Under the pieces are notes generated by a model, which was given only the letters and a program-made list of their open reading frames with translations, searched no databases and was not told where the DNA came from. Shown here in pieces: positions 25,014 to 33,666 of a stretch of 38,491 nucleotides of DNA (its first letter is position 1; each line of letters opens with the position of its first letter). Where the stretch lies: assembly GCA_913031645.1 (NCBI GenBank), contig CAJWFB010000009.1, forward strand, positions 1 through 38,491. The letters are read 5' to 3'. Source of the stretch: an uncultured Cellvibrionales bacterium (GTDB taxonomy: Bacteria; Pseudomonadota; Gammaproteobacteria; Pseudomonadales; Porticoccaceae). A program made the translations under genes and the position numbers.

Positions 25014-26642
25014 ATGAAGCAAACTTATCTTTATGACGTCCTTATTATCGGTAGTGGCGCTGCCGGACTAACCAGTGCACTGCAGCTAGACAAACATTTG
25101 CGGATCGCTTTGATTAGCAAGGTATCACTGCAAGGTGGCGCATCGTGGCTAGCTCAGGGCGGTATTGCCGCGGTGTTTGATGAAAATGACAGTCCCGAAG
25201 CGCATATTGCGGACACGCTAGTTGCTGGTGCTGGCCTATGCCATGAGGACTCAGTTCGCACAGTGGTGGAAAATGGCCCTGACGCAGTGCGATGGTTAAT
25301 AGAGCAGGGGGTTGCCTTTACTCGAGAAAATGATCAACAAAATTATCACCTCACTCAAGAAGGTGGGCATAGTCATCGGCGAATACTTCACACCGCAGAC
25401 GCCACTGGCAAAGAGGTTACTGGCACCCTGGTAGCACAAGTTATTGCCGCGGAAAATATTGATATTTTCGAACAACATTGTGCGGTCGACTTAGTCACTC
25501 AAGCCGACAAAAACTCACGAAAAATTCGCTGTACTGGCGCCTATTTATTGGACATCAAAACCTCGGTCATAGCGCTATTTCACGCTAAGAGTGTCATTCT
25601 CGCCTCAGGGGGTGCCAGCAAAGCGTATCTTTACACGAGTAATCCAGATGGGGCCAGTGGCGATGGCATTGCCATGGCATGGCGCAAAGGCTGTCGAGTG
25701 GCCAATCTAGAGTTCAATCAATTCCATCCGACCTGTTTATATCACCCCAAAGCGAAGTCGTTCCTAATTACCGAAGCCCTGCGTGGCGAAGGCGCTATAT
25801 TGCGACTGCCTGATGGCAGTGCTTTTATGGGCAACTTTCATCCCGATGCGGAGCTTGCACCCAGGGACGTGGTCGCTCGAGCAATCGACCATGAAATGAA
25901 AAGACTGGGTAGTGATTGCCTGTACCTTGATATTAGCCATAAGTCAGCAGACTTTATTGTCGAACACTTCCCGACTGTTTATGAGCAATGTTTAAGTTTT
26001 GGTATCGATATAACCACTGACCCAATTCCCGTTGTGCCAGCGGCACACTACACCTGCGGTGGAATAATGGTGTCGCACGATGGACAAACCGACCTGTTAA
26101 ACCTTTATGCTATCGGGGAAAACGCCTTCACTGGATTACACGGCGCGAACCGCATGGCCAGTAATTCGCTGCTTGAATGTTTGGTTTATGCCCAAAACGC
26201 GGCGCAAAAAATAAATCAAGATGTCGAACAAATTCCACAGCCAGATTTCATTCCTGAATGGGACGAATCGCGAGTTAGTCACTCTGATGAAGACGTAGTC
26301 ATCTCGCATAACTGGGACGAGTTACGACGCTTTATGTGGGATTATGTTGGCATTGTTCGCACCAACAAACGACTCCAGAGAGCCCAACACCGTATTAAGT
26401 TGTTACAAAATGAAATTCAAGAATATTACAGTAACTGTAAGGTTACTCGGGATCTACTCGAGTTACGCAATCTAGCCACCGTGTCGGAGTTAATCATACG
26501 TTGCGCAATGCAACGTAAAGAAAGTCGTGGCCTGCACTTTACGCTTGATTATCCAGACCTATCGCCCATTGCTCGCGATACCATAATGGTTCCGATTAAC
26601 TATGCAGGCCAAGATGTGATTATTAACCGAGATGAAACTTGA
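25014..26642 (+). CDS. nadB: L-aspartate oxidase
   Basis: This FAD enzyme oxidises L-aspartate to iminoaspartate, the first step of de novo NAD synthesis, with NadA as partner. The dinucleotide motif is [15 protein letters not shown] at about 9-23, followed by [12 protein letters not shown] near 41. The succinate-dehydrogenase-like active-site segments are THE-equivalent [14 protein letters not shown] near 119, and HYTCGGIMV near 345, then [15 protein letters not shown] near 374. The C-terminal helical bundle ends with [14 protein letters not shown]. It has 542 residues (E. coli 540). It is divergent from rpoE, the usual gammaproteobacterial arrangement. Confidence 0.96.
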   Translation: MKQTYLYDVLIIGSGAAGLTSALQLDKHLRIALISKVSLQGGASWLAQGGIAAVFDENDSPEAHIADTLVAGAGLCHEDSVRTVVENGPDAVRWLIEQGVAFTRENDQQNYHLTQEGGHSHRRILHTADATGKEVTGTLVAQVIAAENIDIFEQHCAVDLVTQADKNSRKIRCTGAYLLDIKTSVIALFHAKSVILASGGASKAYLYTSNPDGASGDGIAMAWRKGCRVANLEFNQFHPTCLYHPKAKSFLITEALRGEGAILRLPDGSAFMGNFHPDAELAPRDVVARAIDHEMKRLGSDCLYLDISHKSADFIVEHFPTVYEQCLSFGIDITTDPIPVVPAAHYTCGGIMVSHDGQTDLLNLYAIGENAFTGLHGANRMASNSLLECLVYAQNAAQKINQDVEQIPQPDFIPEWDESRVSHSDEDVVISHNWDELRRFMWDYVGIVRTNKRLQRAQHRIKLLQNEIQEYYSNCKVTRDLLELRNLATVSELIIRCAMQRKESRGLHFTLDYPDLSPIARDTIMVPINYAGQDVIINRDET

Positions 26643-26656
26643 CCGTTTAAAAGCGC

Positions 26657-27079
26657 CTAGTGACTGCGAGCAAGCAAAAGCACTCGCAATCGATGGTGGT
26701 CCGCTACACTAACCACATCCCGGGTAATGAATCGTTTGATAACTGACCCCTCAGGCGTTTCGAAGTAAATAATCACCAGCCCTGAAGTAACAAACTGATC
26801 TGGCTTTAAACGCAACGCCTTGCATTCTTCCGCCCCATCCAACTGCCAATAGCCAGTTTCAGGATTGAACAGTAATATCTGGTTCTGGGCATTAACCCAA
26901 CGAGTAACAATGCGCACCAGCAAGACGATAACAATGGCAATGGCAATCATTTTCGACCACAACAAAATCGGCAAAACGATCAACAAGAAAATAACCGTCA
27001 GCATCAGCCCGAGGCTCGCGTAGAACTGCATTCTCGATGGCTTAAGAAGAAACCTTTGATAATTGTTTGCGACTGTCAC
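26657..27079 (-). CDS. YgfX-like small membrane protein
   Basis: YgfX (CptA) is an inner-membrane protein encoded next to sdhE; in E. coli it has been described as a toxin affecting cell-division proteins, but its main role may be linked to SdhE. Seen: a short head with the family-like FLLKPSR, two membrane helices at about 21-55 (FYASLGLMLTVIFLLIVLP and SKMIAIAIVIVLLVRIV), then a soluble domain with WQLDG and a C-terminal RLRVLLLAR. It has 140 residues. The start is GTG at 27079, overlapping sdhE by 38 bases; an ATG at 27031 would remove the conserved head. Confidence 0.7.
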   Translation of the reverse strand: MTVANNYQRFLLKPSRMQFYASLGLMLTVIFLLIVLPILLWSKMIAIAIVIVLLVRIVTRWVNAQNQILLFNPETGYWQLDGAEECKALRLKPDQFVTSGLVIIYFETPEGSVIKRFITRDVVSVADHHRLRVLLLARSH

Positions 27080-27299
27080 GAATTATTTGCAATATCCTTT
27101 GCATGTTGGGATCGATTGGCTGCTCGCGCTGCATAAACCACATAAATAGTGTCTGATCTTCGCACTCCAACAGCACTTCAAAACGAAGTTGGTCATCCTC
27201 TGCCAGCGAATCATAGACATTTTCTACGAAGGGGGCGAGAATGAGATCAAGCTCTAACATACCGCGGCGACTCGCCCACACTAGACGGTTTTTATTCAT
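27042..27299 (-). CDS. sdhE: FAD assembly factor SdhE (succinate dehydrogenase assembly factor 2)
   Basis: SdhE promotes covalent attachment of FAD to the flavoprotein subunit of succinate dehydrogenase and fumarate reductase. The RGxxE motif is RGMLELD, with Arg12, Gly13 and Glu16. The helical-bundle segments FVENVYDSLAEDDQLRFEVLLE and the tail FMWFMQREQP match the family. It has 85 residues (E. coli 88). It overlaps the YgfX-like gene, diverges from ygfZ, and lies beside nadB, itself a flavoprotein relative of SdhA; ygfZ-sdhE-ygfX-nadB clustering is typical. Confidence 0.93.
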   Translation of the reverse strand: MNKNRLVWASRRGMLELDLILAPFVENVYDSLAEDDQLRFEVLLECEDQTLFMWFMQREQPIDPNMQRILQIIRDSRKQLSKVSS

Positions 27300-27328
27300 A
27301 ATTTATTATTCAGCAAGTAAAAGCGGTA

Positions 27329-27334
27329 TTATAA
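27329..27334 (-). promoter_or_regulatory. Candidate -10 element for sdhE
   Basis: TATAAT on the minus strand, 30 bases before the sdhE start, in the 74-base divergent gap with ygfZ. No clear -35. Confidence 0.4.
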
Positions 27335-27373
27335 GAGACAATTACTGATAAACCTACAGGGTCATTCAAACCT

Positions 27374-28363
27374 ATGGACTGGCAACAACTTTTCCCGACA
27401 CATTCTATTGGCATAGATAGCCAAAATAGCGCTCTAGTGACCTCTTTTGGTGAATCACCCATCGACTATTTAGCACTTGACCATAAAACCGTTGTCAGCA
27501 CTAATCATCGCGGCTTTATAAAATTATGTGGGCCTGACAGCGAGAAATTTTTGCAGGGTCAGGTCACTTGTGATTTAAATAAACTGGGCAGTGACAGCTT
27601 CCTTAACGGTGCACATCTCACCCCCAAAGGGCGAATAATATTTTTGTTCAGCATCAACCGTGATAGTCAGGGTGACTTGTTGTTGGAGACCCATCCATCG
27701 GTGGTTGAGCTAGCTATAGCCAGCTTCAAAAAATATTCAGTTTTTTTCAAAACTGAGATTACCGAGGTCACTGACCAATTTATCAGTATTCTTATTTCCG
27801 GCCCAGAAGCAGCATCCATCTCGGATAGCATCAACCCACACAAAAGTCGCCCCATCGGCACTGGAACCTACTCACTCAGCCTGCACGCTGATTATGCGCA
27901 GACGTGTCTCAGCAATGTCTGTGCCGATCTAATTCCTGCAGGTCAAGGCTACAGTGACTTATTACGCATCCGCAGCGGTGCCGCAGATGTCACCGCAGAG
28001 TCCTCGGATACGTTTATTATTCAAATGATTAACCTTGATGCTCAAAACTATATCAGCTTCAAAAAAGGCTGCTATACCGGCCAGGAAATTGTGGCGCGAG
28101 CGCATTATCGCGGAACCGTAAAACGTCGCATGTACATTCTCAAACTCGCCACATCAACTCTACCGACAATAGGCGAAGGACTTATTAATAGCGAAGGAAA
28201 AGTCATTGGCACTGTTGCAGATGCGGCTCTAGCGAGTGATAAGAGCATCGAAATACTGGCCATTTTGGCCATTAAGTCTGCTGATTGCGCTCAGCTAAGA
28301 TTTGCTGATAGAGACCTCATTGACCTCTCTCAAGTGCCATTACCCTATGAGATGCCTGAGTGA
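27374..28363 (+). CDS. ygfZ: tRNA-modifying / iron-sulfur protein YgfZ, folate-binding
   Basis: YgfZ is a folate-dependent protein that supports iron-sulfur enzymes such as MiaB. The diagnostic motif KGCYTGQE lies at about 231-238 with the conserved Cys233. The glycine-cleavage T-like N-terminal part includes LCGPDSEKFLQGQVTCDL and GAHLTPKGRI. It has 329 residues (E. coli 326). It diverges from sdhE, and its last bases overlap a downstream membrane-protein start region. Confidence 0.92.
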   Translation: MDWQQLFPTHSIGIDSQNSALVTSFGESPIDYLALDHKTVVSTNHRGFIKLCGPDSEKFLQGQVTCDLNKLGSDSFLNGAHLTPKGRIIFLFSINRDSQGDLLLETHPSVVELAIASFKKYSVFFKTEITEVTDQFISILISGPEAASISDSINPHKSRPIGTGTYSLSLHADYAQTCLSNVCADLIPAGQGYSDLLRIRSGAADVTAESSDTFIIQMINLDAQNYISFKKGCYTGQEIVARAHYRGTVKRRMYILKLATSTLPTIGEGLINSEGKVIGTVADAALASDKSIEILAILAIKSADCAQLRFADRDLIDLSQVPLPYEMPE

Positions 28364-28365
28364 TC

Positions 28366-28788
28366 ATGAATGAAATTGTACTTTGGATTACTGAAAACCA
28401 AGAGTTTTTGATTGGCATTGGTTTGGTGTCGGGAGTAGTTTTCGTCGGTAGCCTAGTCTCTCTTCCCTGGTTGGTTGCCATGATTCCTAATGATTACTTT
28501 GTGTCTAAAAAACGTCAGGCGCCGCATTGGAAAAACAACTTTCCAGGAATTTGGTTATTGGCTTTTGTCGGTAAAAATATTATCGGATCTCTGTTGCTGC
28601 TCGCCGGCATAATTATGTTATTTTTACCCGGCCAGGGCCTTCTCACTATGGTGGCTGGGCTGCTGATGATGGATTATCCGGGCAAGTTTGCTCTCGAACG
28701 AAAGATTGCGCTAACGCCCTCTATTCTCTCCAAGCTTAATTGGTTAAGGAGTACCGTAAACCGACCTCCTCTCGATACCGAAAAATAG
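28366..28788 (+). CDS. Small membrane protein, PGPGW-domain type
   Basis: I recognise this only as a predicted inner-membrane protein similar to the PGPGW (transmembrane) family. Two or three membrane helices are visible: about 14-38 (FLIGIGLVSGVVFVGSLVSLP) and 65-105 (GSLLLLAGIIMLFLPGQG, then LTMVAGLLMMDYPGKF). The LFLPGQGLLT segment is the PGPGW-like motif, and the hydrophilic loop contains DYFVSKKRQAPHW. The function is unknown. The ATG at 28366 lies two bases after the ygfZ stop; a GTG at 28360 overlapping ygfZ is possible. The spacing suggests cotranscription with ygfZ. Confidence 0.75.
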   Translation: MNEIVLWITENQEFLIGIGLVSGVVFVGSLVSLPWLVAMIPNDYFVSKKRQAPHWKNNFPGIWLLAFVGKNIIGSLLLLAGIIMLFLPGQGLLTMVAGLLMMDYPGKFALERKIALTPSILSKLNWLRSTVNRPPLDTEK

Positions 28789-28797
28789 CGATCATAC

Positions 28798-29994
28798 CTA
28801 GACCAAACCTTCCCCTGAGTGTTGAACTTTACCCCATACCACTTCAAAGCCTTCGCGCGGTCGCGTTGGAATATTGCGCGCCAGCAGCAAGCTAATCAGC
28901 GCCATAGCGGAGCCCATCAAAAACACCAACATCGGTGAAACTAACCACACCAACCCAAATAGCACAGGAATAAATACTGCGGCTATATGATTGATGGTAA
29001 AGGCAACGCCGGCGGTAGAGGCCATATCAGCGGGATCGGCAATCTTTTGGAAATAAGTTTTAATCGCAATCGCCAGGGAAAAGAACAGGTGATCTGCCAC
29101 ATAGAGTGCACCGGCCCAAGCAGCGCTATCAACGAAGGCGTAGGCAGTGAATACACAAAACAAACCACAGTACTCAAAGGTCAATGCTCGACGTTCGCCT
29201 ATCCGCCCGACAATGACACCAATACGACTGGCAAAGGCCCAGTTAAACAAATGATTAATCAAAAATAGCGCGGCGATATCTGACACGCTATAGCCAAACT
29301 TTTCGACCATTAAAAAGCCAGCAAACACGGTGAATATCTGACGCCTAGCACCGCCCATAAAGGTGAGTGCGTAGTACAACCAATAGCGCTTTCTCAGCAA
29401 AAGGTGCTTGCGCTGAGGAATCACACTTTTAAACGTCGGAAAACCTAACCACATCACCAATGAAAGCAATAAGCAGCTGCCACCGCCGACCCAATAAATG
29501 ATCTCGTAACTCAGCGAAAAGTAACGCTCGGAGAGCCATAAAAAACTGTAGACCAATAAGGATGCCACTGAACTGACTGCAATTAACTTGCCCAGTACAG
29601 CTGGGGCCTCTTCAATACTCAACCACTGAAGCGATAGAGACTGCTTCACTGTCTCGTAATAATGGAATCCCACAGACATCACAAATGTGGTCAGATAAAG
29701 GCCAGCCTCCCAGGGAAAATAGCCACTGAGTGCAACCCCAATGCCAAGAACCGCCAGTGATATGTAGGCGAATACTTGCTCCCTAATCAGCAGCAGCACA
29801 AAAACCGCAGTAAACGCCAAAAATCCCGGTATCTCTCGAATACTTTGTAGTATGCCAATTTCTCTACCGGTAAAAGCTGCTCGCTCAACCACAAAATTAT
29901 TCAGCAATGCCATCCATGTCGCAAAAGCCAGAGTCATTGCCACCGTCATCACAATCAATAAATTTTTTGGTGTTTGCCACGGCTTGTTTTTCAC
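28798..29994 (-). CDS. Major facilitator superfamily transporter
   Basis: A polytopic inner-membrane protein with about 12 hydrophobic helices, starting with LLIVMTVAMTLAFATWMALL. The loop after the second or third helix contains FTGREIGILQSIREIPGF, and the mid-protein loop is basic (PQRKHLLLRKRYW), separating two six-helix halves. The substrate cannot be inferred. The start is decided by the ribosome site: TAAGGAG at 30004-30010, overlapping the ung stop, lies nine bases before GTG 29994, giving 398 residues. The upstream ATG at 30042 would lie 35 bases inside ung and add a charged 16-residue head. It is downstream of ung and probably translationally coupled. Confidence 0.85.
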   Translation of the reverse strand: MKNKPWQTPKNLLIVMTVAMTLAFATWMALLNNFVVERAAFTGREIGILQSIREIPGFLAFTAVFVLLLIREQVFAYISLAVLGIGVALSGYFPWEAGLYLTTFVMSVGFHYYETVKQSLSLQWLSIEEAPAVLGKLIAVSSVASLLVYSFLWLSERYFSLSYEIIYWVGGGSCLLLSLVMWLGFPTFKSVIPQRKHLLLRKRYWLYYALTFMGGARRQIFTVFAGFLMVEKFGYSVSDIAALFLINHLFNWAFASRIGVIVGRIGERRALTFEYCGLFCVFTAYAFVDSAAWAGALYVADHLFFSLAIAIKTYFQKIADPADMASTAGVAFTINHIAAVFIPVLFGLVWLVSPMLVFLMGSAMALISLLLARNIPTRPREGFEVVWGKVQHSGEGLV

Positions 29995-30007
29995 TATTAA
30001 CAACTCC

Positions 30008-30742
30008 TTATCCAAGCTCAAATGTAATTTGCGGATGATCATCCATTATGGGTGGAAGTCGCCAATCAACCGGTTGACGACTTTTAGACTGGAGGTAACT
30101 ATTAGCTAAAGAGAAATGACGGCACCCAAAAAATCCACGGTATGCAGAGAGCGGTGACGGATGTGGCGCACATAATACCTGATGGCGTGAGCCATCGATC
30201 AGCGCAGCCTTTTTCTGTGCATGACTTCCCCACAGCATGAAAACGACCGACTCACATTCGCGACTAATCAACGCAATCACCATATCTGTAAAGCTCTCCC
30301 AACCCTGCCCTGCATGGGCACCCGGATCAGAGTCTTCAACACTCAGCACCGTATTTAATAAAAATACGCCCTGCTCTGCCCATGTCTTTAAACAGCCATG
30401 ATTGGCCGCTGAGATGTGTAAATCAGATTCTATCTCTGAAAAGATATTACGCAGCGACGGTGGTATCTTATTGCCTGGGGTAACCGAAAAACATAGCCCA
30501 TTGGCCTGATCTAAACCATGGTAAGGGTCCTGCCCAATTATCACCACGCGCACTTTTTCTAGATCCGTATGGTTAAACGCTGAGAAAAATTGCTCACTCG
30601 GTGGATAGATAGTCTTTGCGCATTGCTCTTGCTGCTGCAGATATTGGCTTAAGGCAAGCCAGTAGGGCTTACTGAATTCGCCCTTCAATGCTTCTAGCCA
30701 GTTTGGCGACAGTTGAATTTTTGCCTGATCAGTAATGTTCAT
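30008..30742 (-). CDS. ung: Uracil-DNA glycosylase, family 1
   Basis: It excises uracil from DNA to start base-excision repair. The water-activating loop GQDPYHG at 70-76 carries Asp72, and the minor-groove intercalation loop HPSPLSAYRGF at 194-204 carries the catalytic His194. FLLNTVLSVE and FMLWGSHAQKK are standard family segments. It has 244 residues (E. coli 229). It lies 86 bases after ilvA on the same strand, and its last bases hold the Shine-Dalgarno sequence of the MFS gene. Confidence 0.96.
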   Translation of the reverse strand: MNITDQAKIQLSPNWLEALKGEFSKPYWLALSQYLQQQEQCAKTIYPPSEQFFSAFNHTDLEKVRVVIIGQDPYHGLDQANGLCFSVTPGNKIPPSLRNIFSEIESDLHISAANHGCLKTWAEQGVFLLNTVLSVEDSDPGAHAGQGWESFTDMVIALISRECESVVFMLWGSHAQKKAALIDGSRHQVLCAPHPSPLSAYRGFFGCRHFSLANSYLQSKSRQPVDWRLPPIMDDHPQITFELG

Positions 30743-30828
30743 TTAATAAATACGTCTGTGAGTGCTGTCGAGCAGAAAAGTTAGCATATTAGCCAATATC
30801 AACCATTAAAAGAGAATAACCGACGCAC

Positions 30829-32046
30829 TTAGTCACCCATTTCTTCCATTCTTCTCACTGTGAATTTAGTCTTGCGAAGATCAGCAATAATCTCATCAAT
30901 ATGCTCACGACCACGCGTCTCGACCACAGCATCAATTTTTGCCAGTTTGGCCGGAACATCAAAAAACAACCGCTGATGATAAATCTCAATAATATTACCA
31001 CCACAACGGCCAATTGAATCAGTAATCGCTGCCAGCATACCGGGTTCATCTGAGATATCTATGCGCAATCGTGCAATACGTCCATCAATCGCCATATTGC
31101 GGTTGAGGATCGACGATAGCAACCGAGGATCAATATTGCCACCGCAAATCACCACGCCGACTTTAAGTCCCTCAAAAAGCTGCGGATGCGCATATATAGC
31201 TGCTATTCCAGCGGCTCCAGCACCTTCGGCTATAATCCGTTGTTGCTCCACTAATGCACTGACCGCCCATTCCAATTGATGCTCATTAACCAAGACTATC
31301 TCGTCCACCAATTTTTGTACCACTGGCAACGTCACCCCACCAGGCTTCTTGACGGCTATGCCCTCGGCAAGAGTTTCTCCACCACAGACAATCTCTGTTC
31401 CCAATATGGCCGCCTGCATAGACGGATAGGCCTCTGTCTGAACACCGACAATACGTATATTCGGACACATTTCTTTGGCAATAGTTGCGATTCCACCGAT
31501 CAGACCACCACCACCTATCGGTACTACCAGCACATCTAAGTCTGGCTGATCAATCAGCATCTCAAGACCCACCGTACCCTGGCCTGCCATCACCTGATCA
31601 TTATCATAGGGATGGATCAGCGTGAGAGCGCGTTTATTAATCAATACCTCAACCGTATTCTCACAATCATTTAAATGACGACCTTCAAGCACCACCTCGG
31701 CGCCATAAGCACGCGTGCGTGCAACTTTCGCAAAGGGCGTTTGGGCAGGCATAACAATAACCGCCGGTATGCCCATCTGGCCCGCATGATACGCGACAGC
31801 TTGCGCATGATTACCGGCGGACATCGCAATAACCCCTGTCTTTCTCTGCTCCGAAGAGAGGTCTTGCATAGCGACAAATGCACCCCTAGCTTTGAAGGAC
31901 GAGGTATATTGTAAACACTCCAACTTGGCATAAATGTGGCACCCAAGGTGCTGCGACAGCAATGGCGAAATCACCATTGGCGTGCGTATGACATGGCCCT
32001 CAAGCATTGTGGCGGCATTGCGAACATCTTGTCCTGAAATACTCAT
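30829..32046 (-). CDS. ilvA: Threonine ammonia-lyase (single C-terminal ACT domain)
   Basis: This PLP enzyme deaminates threonine to 2-oxobutyrate. The PLP lysine is Lys52 in TSSFKARGAF; MSAGNHAQAVA near 82 and the glycine loop PIGGGGLIGG near 182 bind PLP phosphate. An ACT domain covers about 330-405 (RLRIDISDEPGMLAAITDSIG, then IIEIYHQRLF). The 405-residue, one-ACT form is distinct from the two-ACT biosynthetic E. coli IlvA, so the role may be catabolic or biosynthetic. I chose the ATG at 32046 with AAAGGA five bases upstream; the open frame extends to 32184 but that part shows no similarity. Confidence 0.9.
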   Translation of the reverse strand: MSISGQDVRNAATMLEGHVIRTPMVISPLLSQHLGCHIYAKLECLQYTSSFKARGAFVAMQDLSSEQRKTGVIAMSAGNHAQAVAYHAGQMGIPAVIVMPAQTPFAKVARTRAYGAEVVLEGRHLNDCENTVEVLINKRALTLIHPYDNDQVMAGQGTVGLEMLIDQPDLDVLVVPIGGGGLIGGIATIAKEMCPNIRIVGVQTEAYPSMQAAILGTEIVCGGETLAEGIAVKKPGGVTLPVVQKLVDEIVLVNEHQLEWAVSALVEQQRIIAEGAGAAGIAAIYAHPQLFEGLKVGVVICGGNIDPRLLSSILNRNMAIDGRIARLRIDISDEPGMLAAITDSIGRCGGNIIEIYHQRLFFDVPAKLAKIDAVVETRGREHIDEIIADLRKTKFTVRRMEEMGD

Positions 32047-32277
32047 GGTAATCCTTTCACAATCAATCTCTAAAATAAGGCATCGATAATGACCAATTCG
32101 CTTTATCACCGCAACCGGCATAGGTAAGAATGGCGTAAACCGATAACTAACGGGGTATTTGAGGGAATAACCGCTAGACGTCAAAACAACATTGTCACTG
32201 ATATCCGATGATAAAAGACAATCTGTTGTTACAAATCTAAGTCTTTAGGATTTGTTCTAAATAATATTCATATTTAA
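32047..32277. other. Divergent intergenic region between ilvA and the MATE gene
   Basis: A 231-base AT-rich gap with no gene. It holds the 25-bp palindrome described separately and must contain both promoters; I cannot assign either with confidence. Confidence 0.4.
32231..32255. promoter_or_regulatory. Palindrome just upstream of the MATE gene, possible operator
   Basis: ACAAATC at 32231-32237 and GATTTGT at 32249-32255 are perfect inverted repeats separated by 11 bases, with inner CTAA/TTAG symmetry. The site ends 22 bases before the start codon. The position and size suit a regulator site on a drug-efflux gene. Confidence 0.4.
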
Positions 32278-33654
32278 ATGAAACCTATCACCGGCATGAC
32301 TATCAAATGCTATCATGCACCGCTAATGGATCCCGTCTCTACTTTAAACATTTGGCGTCTAACGTGGCCAACCATCATCAGCAATATTGTGTATATGCTG
32401 ATGAGTGTCGCATTCCTCAAAATAGCCGGCACCTTTGGCGCCGATGCAGTCGCCGCCGCAACTACTGGTCAGCGTTTATACTTCGTCTTACATGCGGTAA
32501 TTATGGGCCTCTGCAGTGGCACAACAGCCATGGTCGGTAAATATTGGGGCGCTAATAACCAGTCTTTAGCGGGTCGCTTTGCTGCTTTATCAGTGGTTCT
32601 GTTCTTTTTGGACGGTCTACTGCTTGCGTGGTTCGCCATCCCCTTTCGAGATCAGCTGGTAAGCTTGTTTGGTCTTACACCCGACGGCCATCGTCTAGCC
32701 ACAGACTTTGTCCTCTGGACAGCTGTGTTCGCACCGGCCATGCTAACCACACTGGTTTTCAATATGGTTTTTCGTGCTACTGGTGACAGCACGACACCCC
32801 TGTGGACCGCTATTGTCGGCGTTACATTAAGCGTGGCCCTTGGCACAGCTATGACCTTCGGATGGGCAGGTTTGGAACCCCGTGGTATCTCTGGATTGGC
32901 CATTGGTGGCGGTATAGCCATGACGGTCACCATCGTTACATTTTTATTGATTTGGATATTTGGTGGCTTCCACTTTAGGCCCTCCAACCCATTTCCAGAT
33001 ATGGTCAGCAACGGAAAAGCACTCATCAACATCGGTGTTCCAGCCGCCTTCGAGCAAGCTTTTTTCCAAGGTGGCCTGCTTATATTTATGGTATTTTTGG
33101 CGAGCTACGGAAGCGCGCCATTTGCTGCCTACGGTATTGGCCTGTCTATTTTAGGGATTGTTATTGTGGTCGCGTTCAGTTTTTCTATTTCCAGCGCCAC
33201 ACTGGTTAGCCAGCACTTAGGCGCTGGTGATCTCAAAGGCGCCTATCAAGCTGGCTGGAAAACCATGCGCACTAGTCTCTACTTTATGGTTACTGGCGGT
33301 GTGCTAATGTCCTTATTTGCTGAGCAAATCGCACGCTTTATGATTGATGACCCTCAGGTCATTCACCATATGGTGCAGTTCACCTATATTCTCAGTGCCT
33401 GTCTTCCCATGATGGCCATTGAATTTAGTATGGCCGGTGCACTCCGAGGTGCAGGTGATACTCGCTATCCAATGATGGTAACGGTGTTTAGTATTTTGCT
33501 GACACGAATTATTGCTCCTTGGATATTGGTGCGAATGGGGGCCGATGTTGTCTGGCTTTATGCCACTTCGCTGGTAGATTTCTCTATTAAATCTAGTCTA
33601 AACATGCGACGCTTTCGTAAGAAAGGCTGGTTAAAAGGTCATCAACAAAAATAA
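32278..33654 (+). CDS. MATE-family multidrug/Na+ antiporter
   Basis: A 12-helix inner-membrane efflux protein; the family exports cationic drugs or metabolites in exchange for Na+ or H+. Typical segments: LTWPTIISNIVYMLMSVAFL in the first helix, GTFGADAVAAATTGQRL, GTTAMVGKYWGA near 85, and the second-half repeat SATLVSQHLGAGDLKGAY near 305 and AGALRGAGDTRYPM near 385. It has 458 residues. ATG 32278 has no Shine-Dalgarno sequence; ATG 32326 (MDPVSTLNIW) could be the true start, 16 residues later. It lies 12 bases before the haem A synthase gene. Confidence 0.9.
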   Translation: MKPITGMTIKCYHAPLMDPVSTLNIWRLTWPTIISNIVYMLMSVAFLKIAGTFGADAVAAATTGQRLYFVLHAVIMGLCSGTTAMVGKYWGANNQSLAGRFAALSVVLFFLDGLLLAWFAIPFRDQLVSLFGLTPDGHRLATDFVLWTAVFAPAMLTTLVFNMVFRATGDSTTPLWTAIVGVTLSVALGTAMTFGWAGLEPRGISGLAIGGGIAMTVTIVTFLLIWIFGGFHFRPSNPFPDMVSNGKALINIGVPAAFEQAFFQGGLLIFMVFLASYGSAPFAAYGIGLSILGIVIVVAFSFSISSATLVSQHLGAGDLKGAYQAGWKTMRTSLYFMVTGGVLMSLFAEQIARFMIDDPQVIHHMVQFTYILSACLPMMAIEFSMAGALRGAGDTRYPMMVTVFSILLTRIIAPWILVRMGADVVWLYATSLVDFSIKSSLNMRRFRKKGWLKGHQQK

Positions 33655-33666
33655 CCCAAGGAACTC

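Noticed and set aside
30786-30799. ATATT-AGCC-AATAT inverted repeat before ung
   Set aside because: Short and AT-only arms; expected by chance in AT-rich spacer.
32047-32184. A 46-residue N-terminal extension of threonine ammonia-lyase
   Set aside because: The open frame shows no similarity to the family, and the ATG at 32046 has a good ribosome site and matches family starts.
32652-33032. A 126-codon open frame antisense to the MATE gene
   Set aside because: It mirrors hydrophobic codons of the real gene and has no recognisable features.
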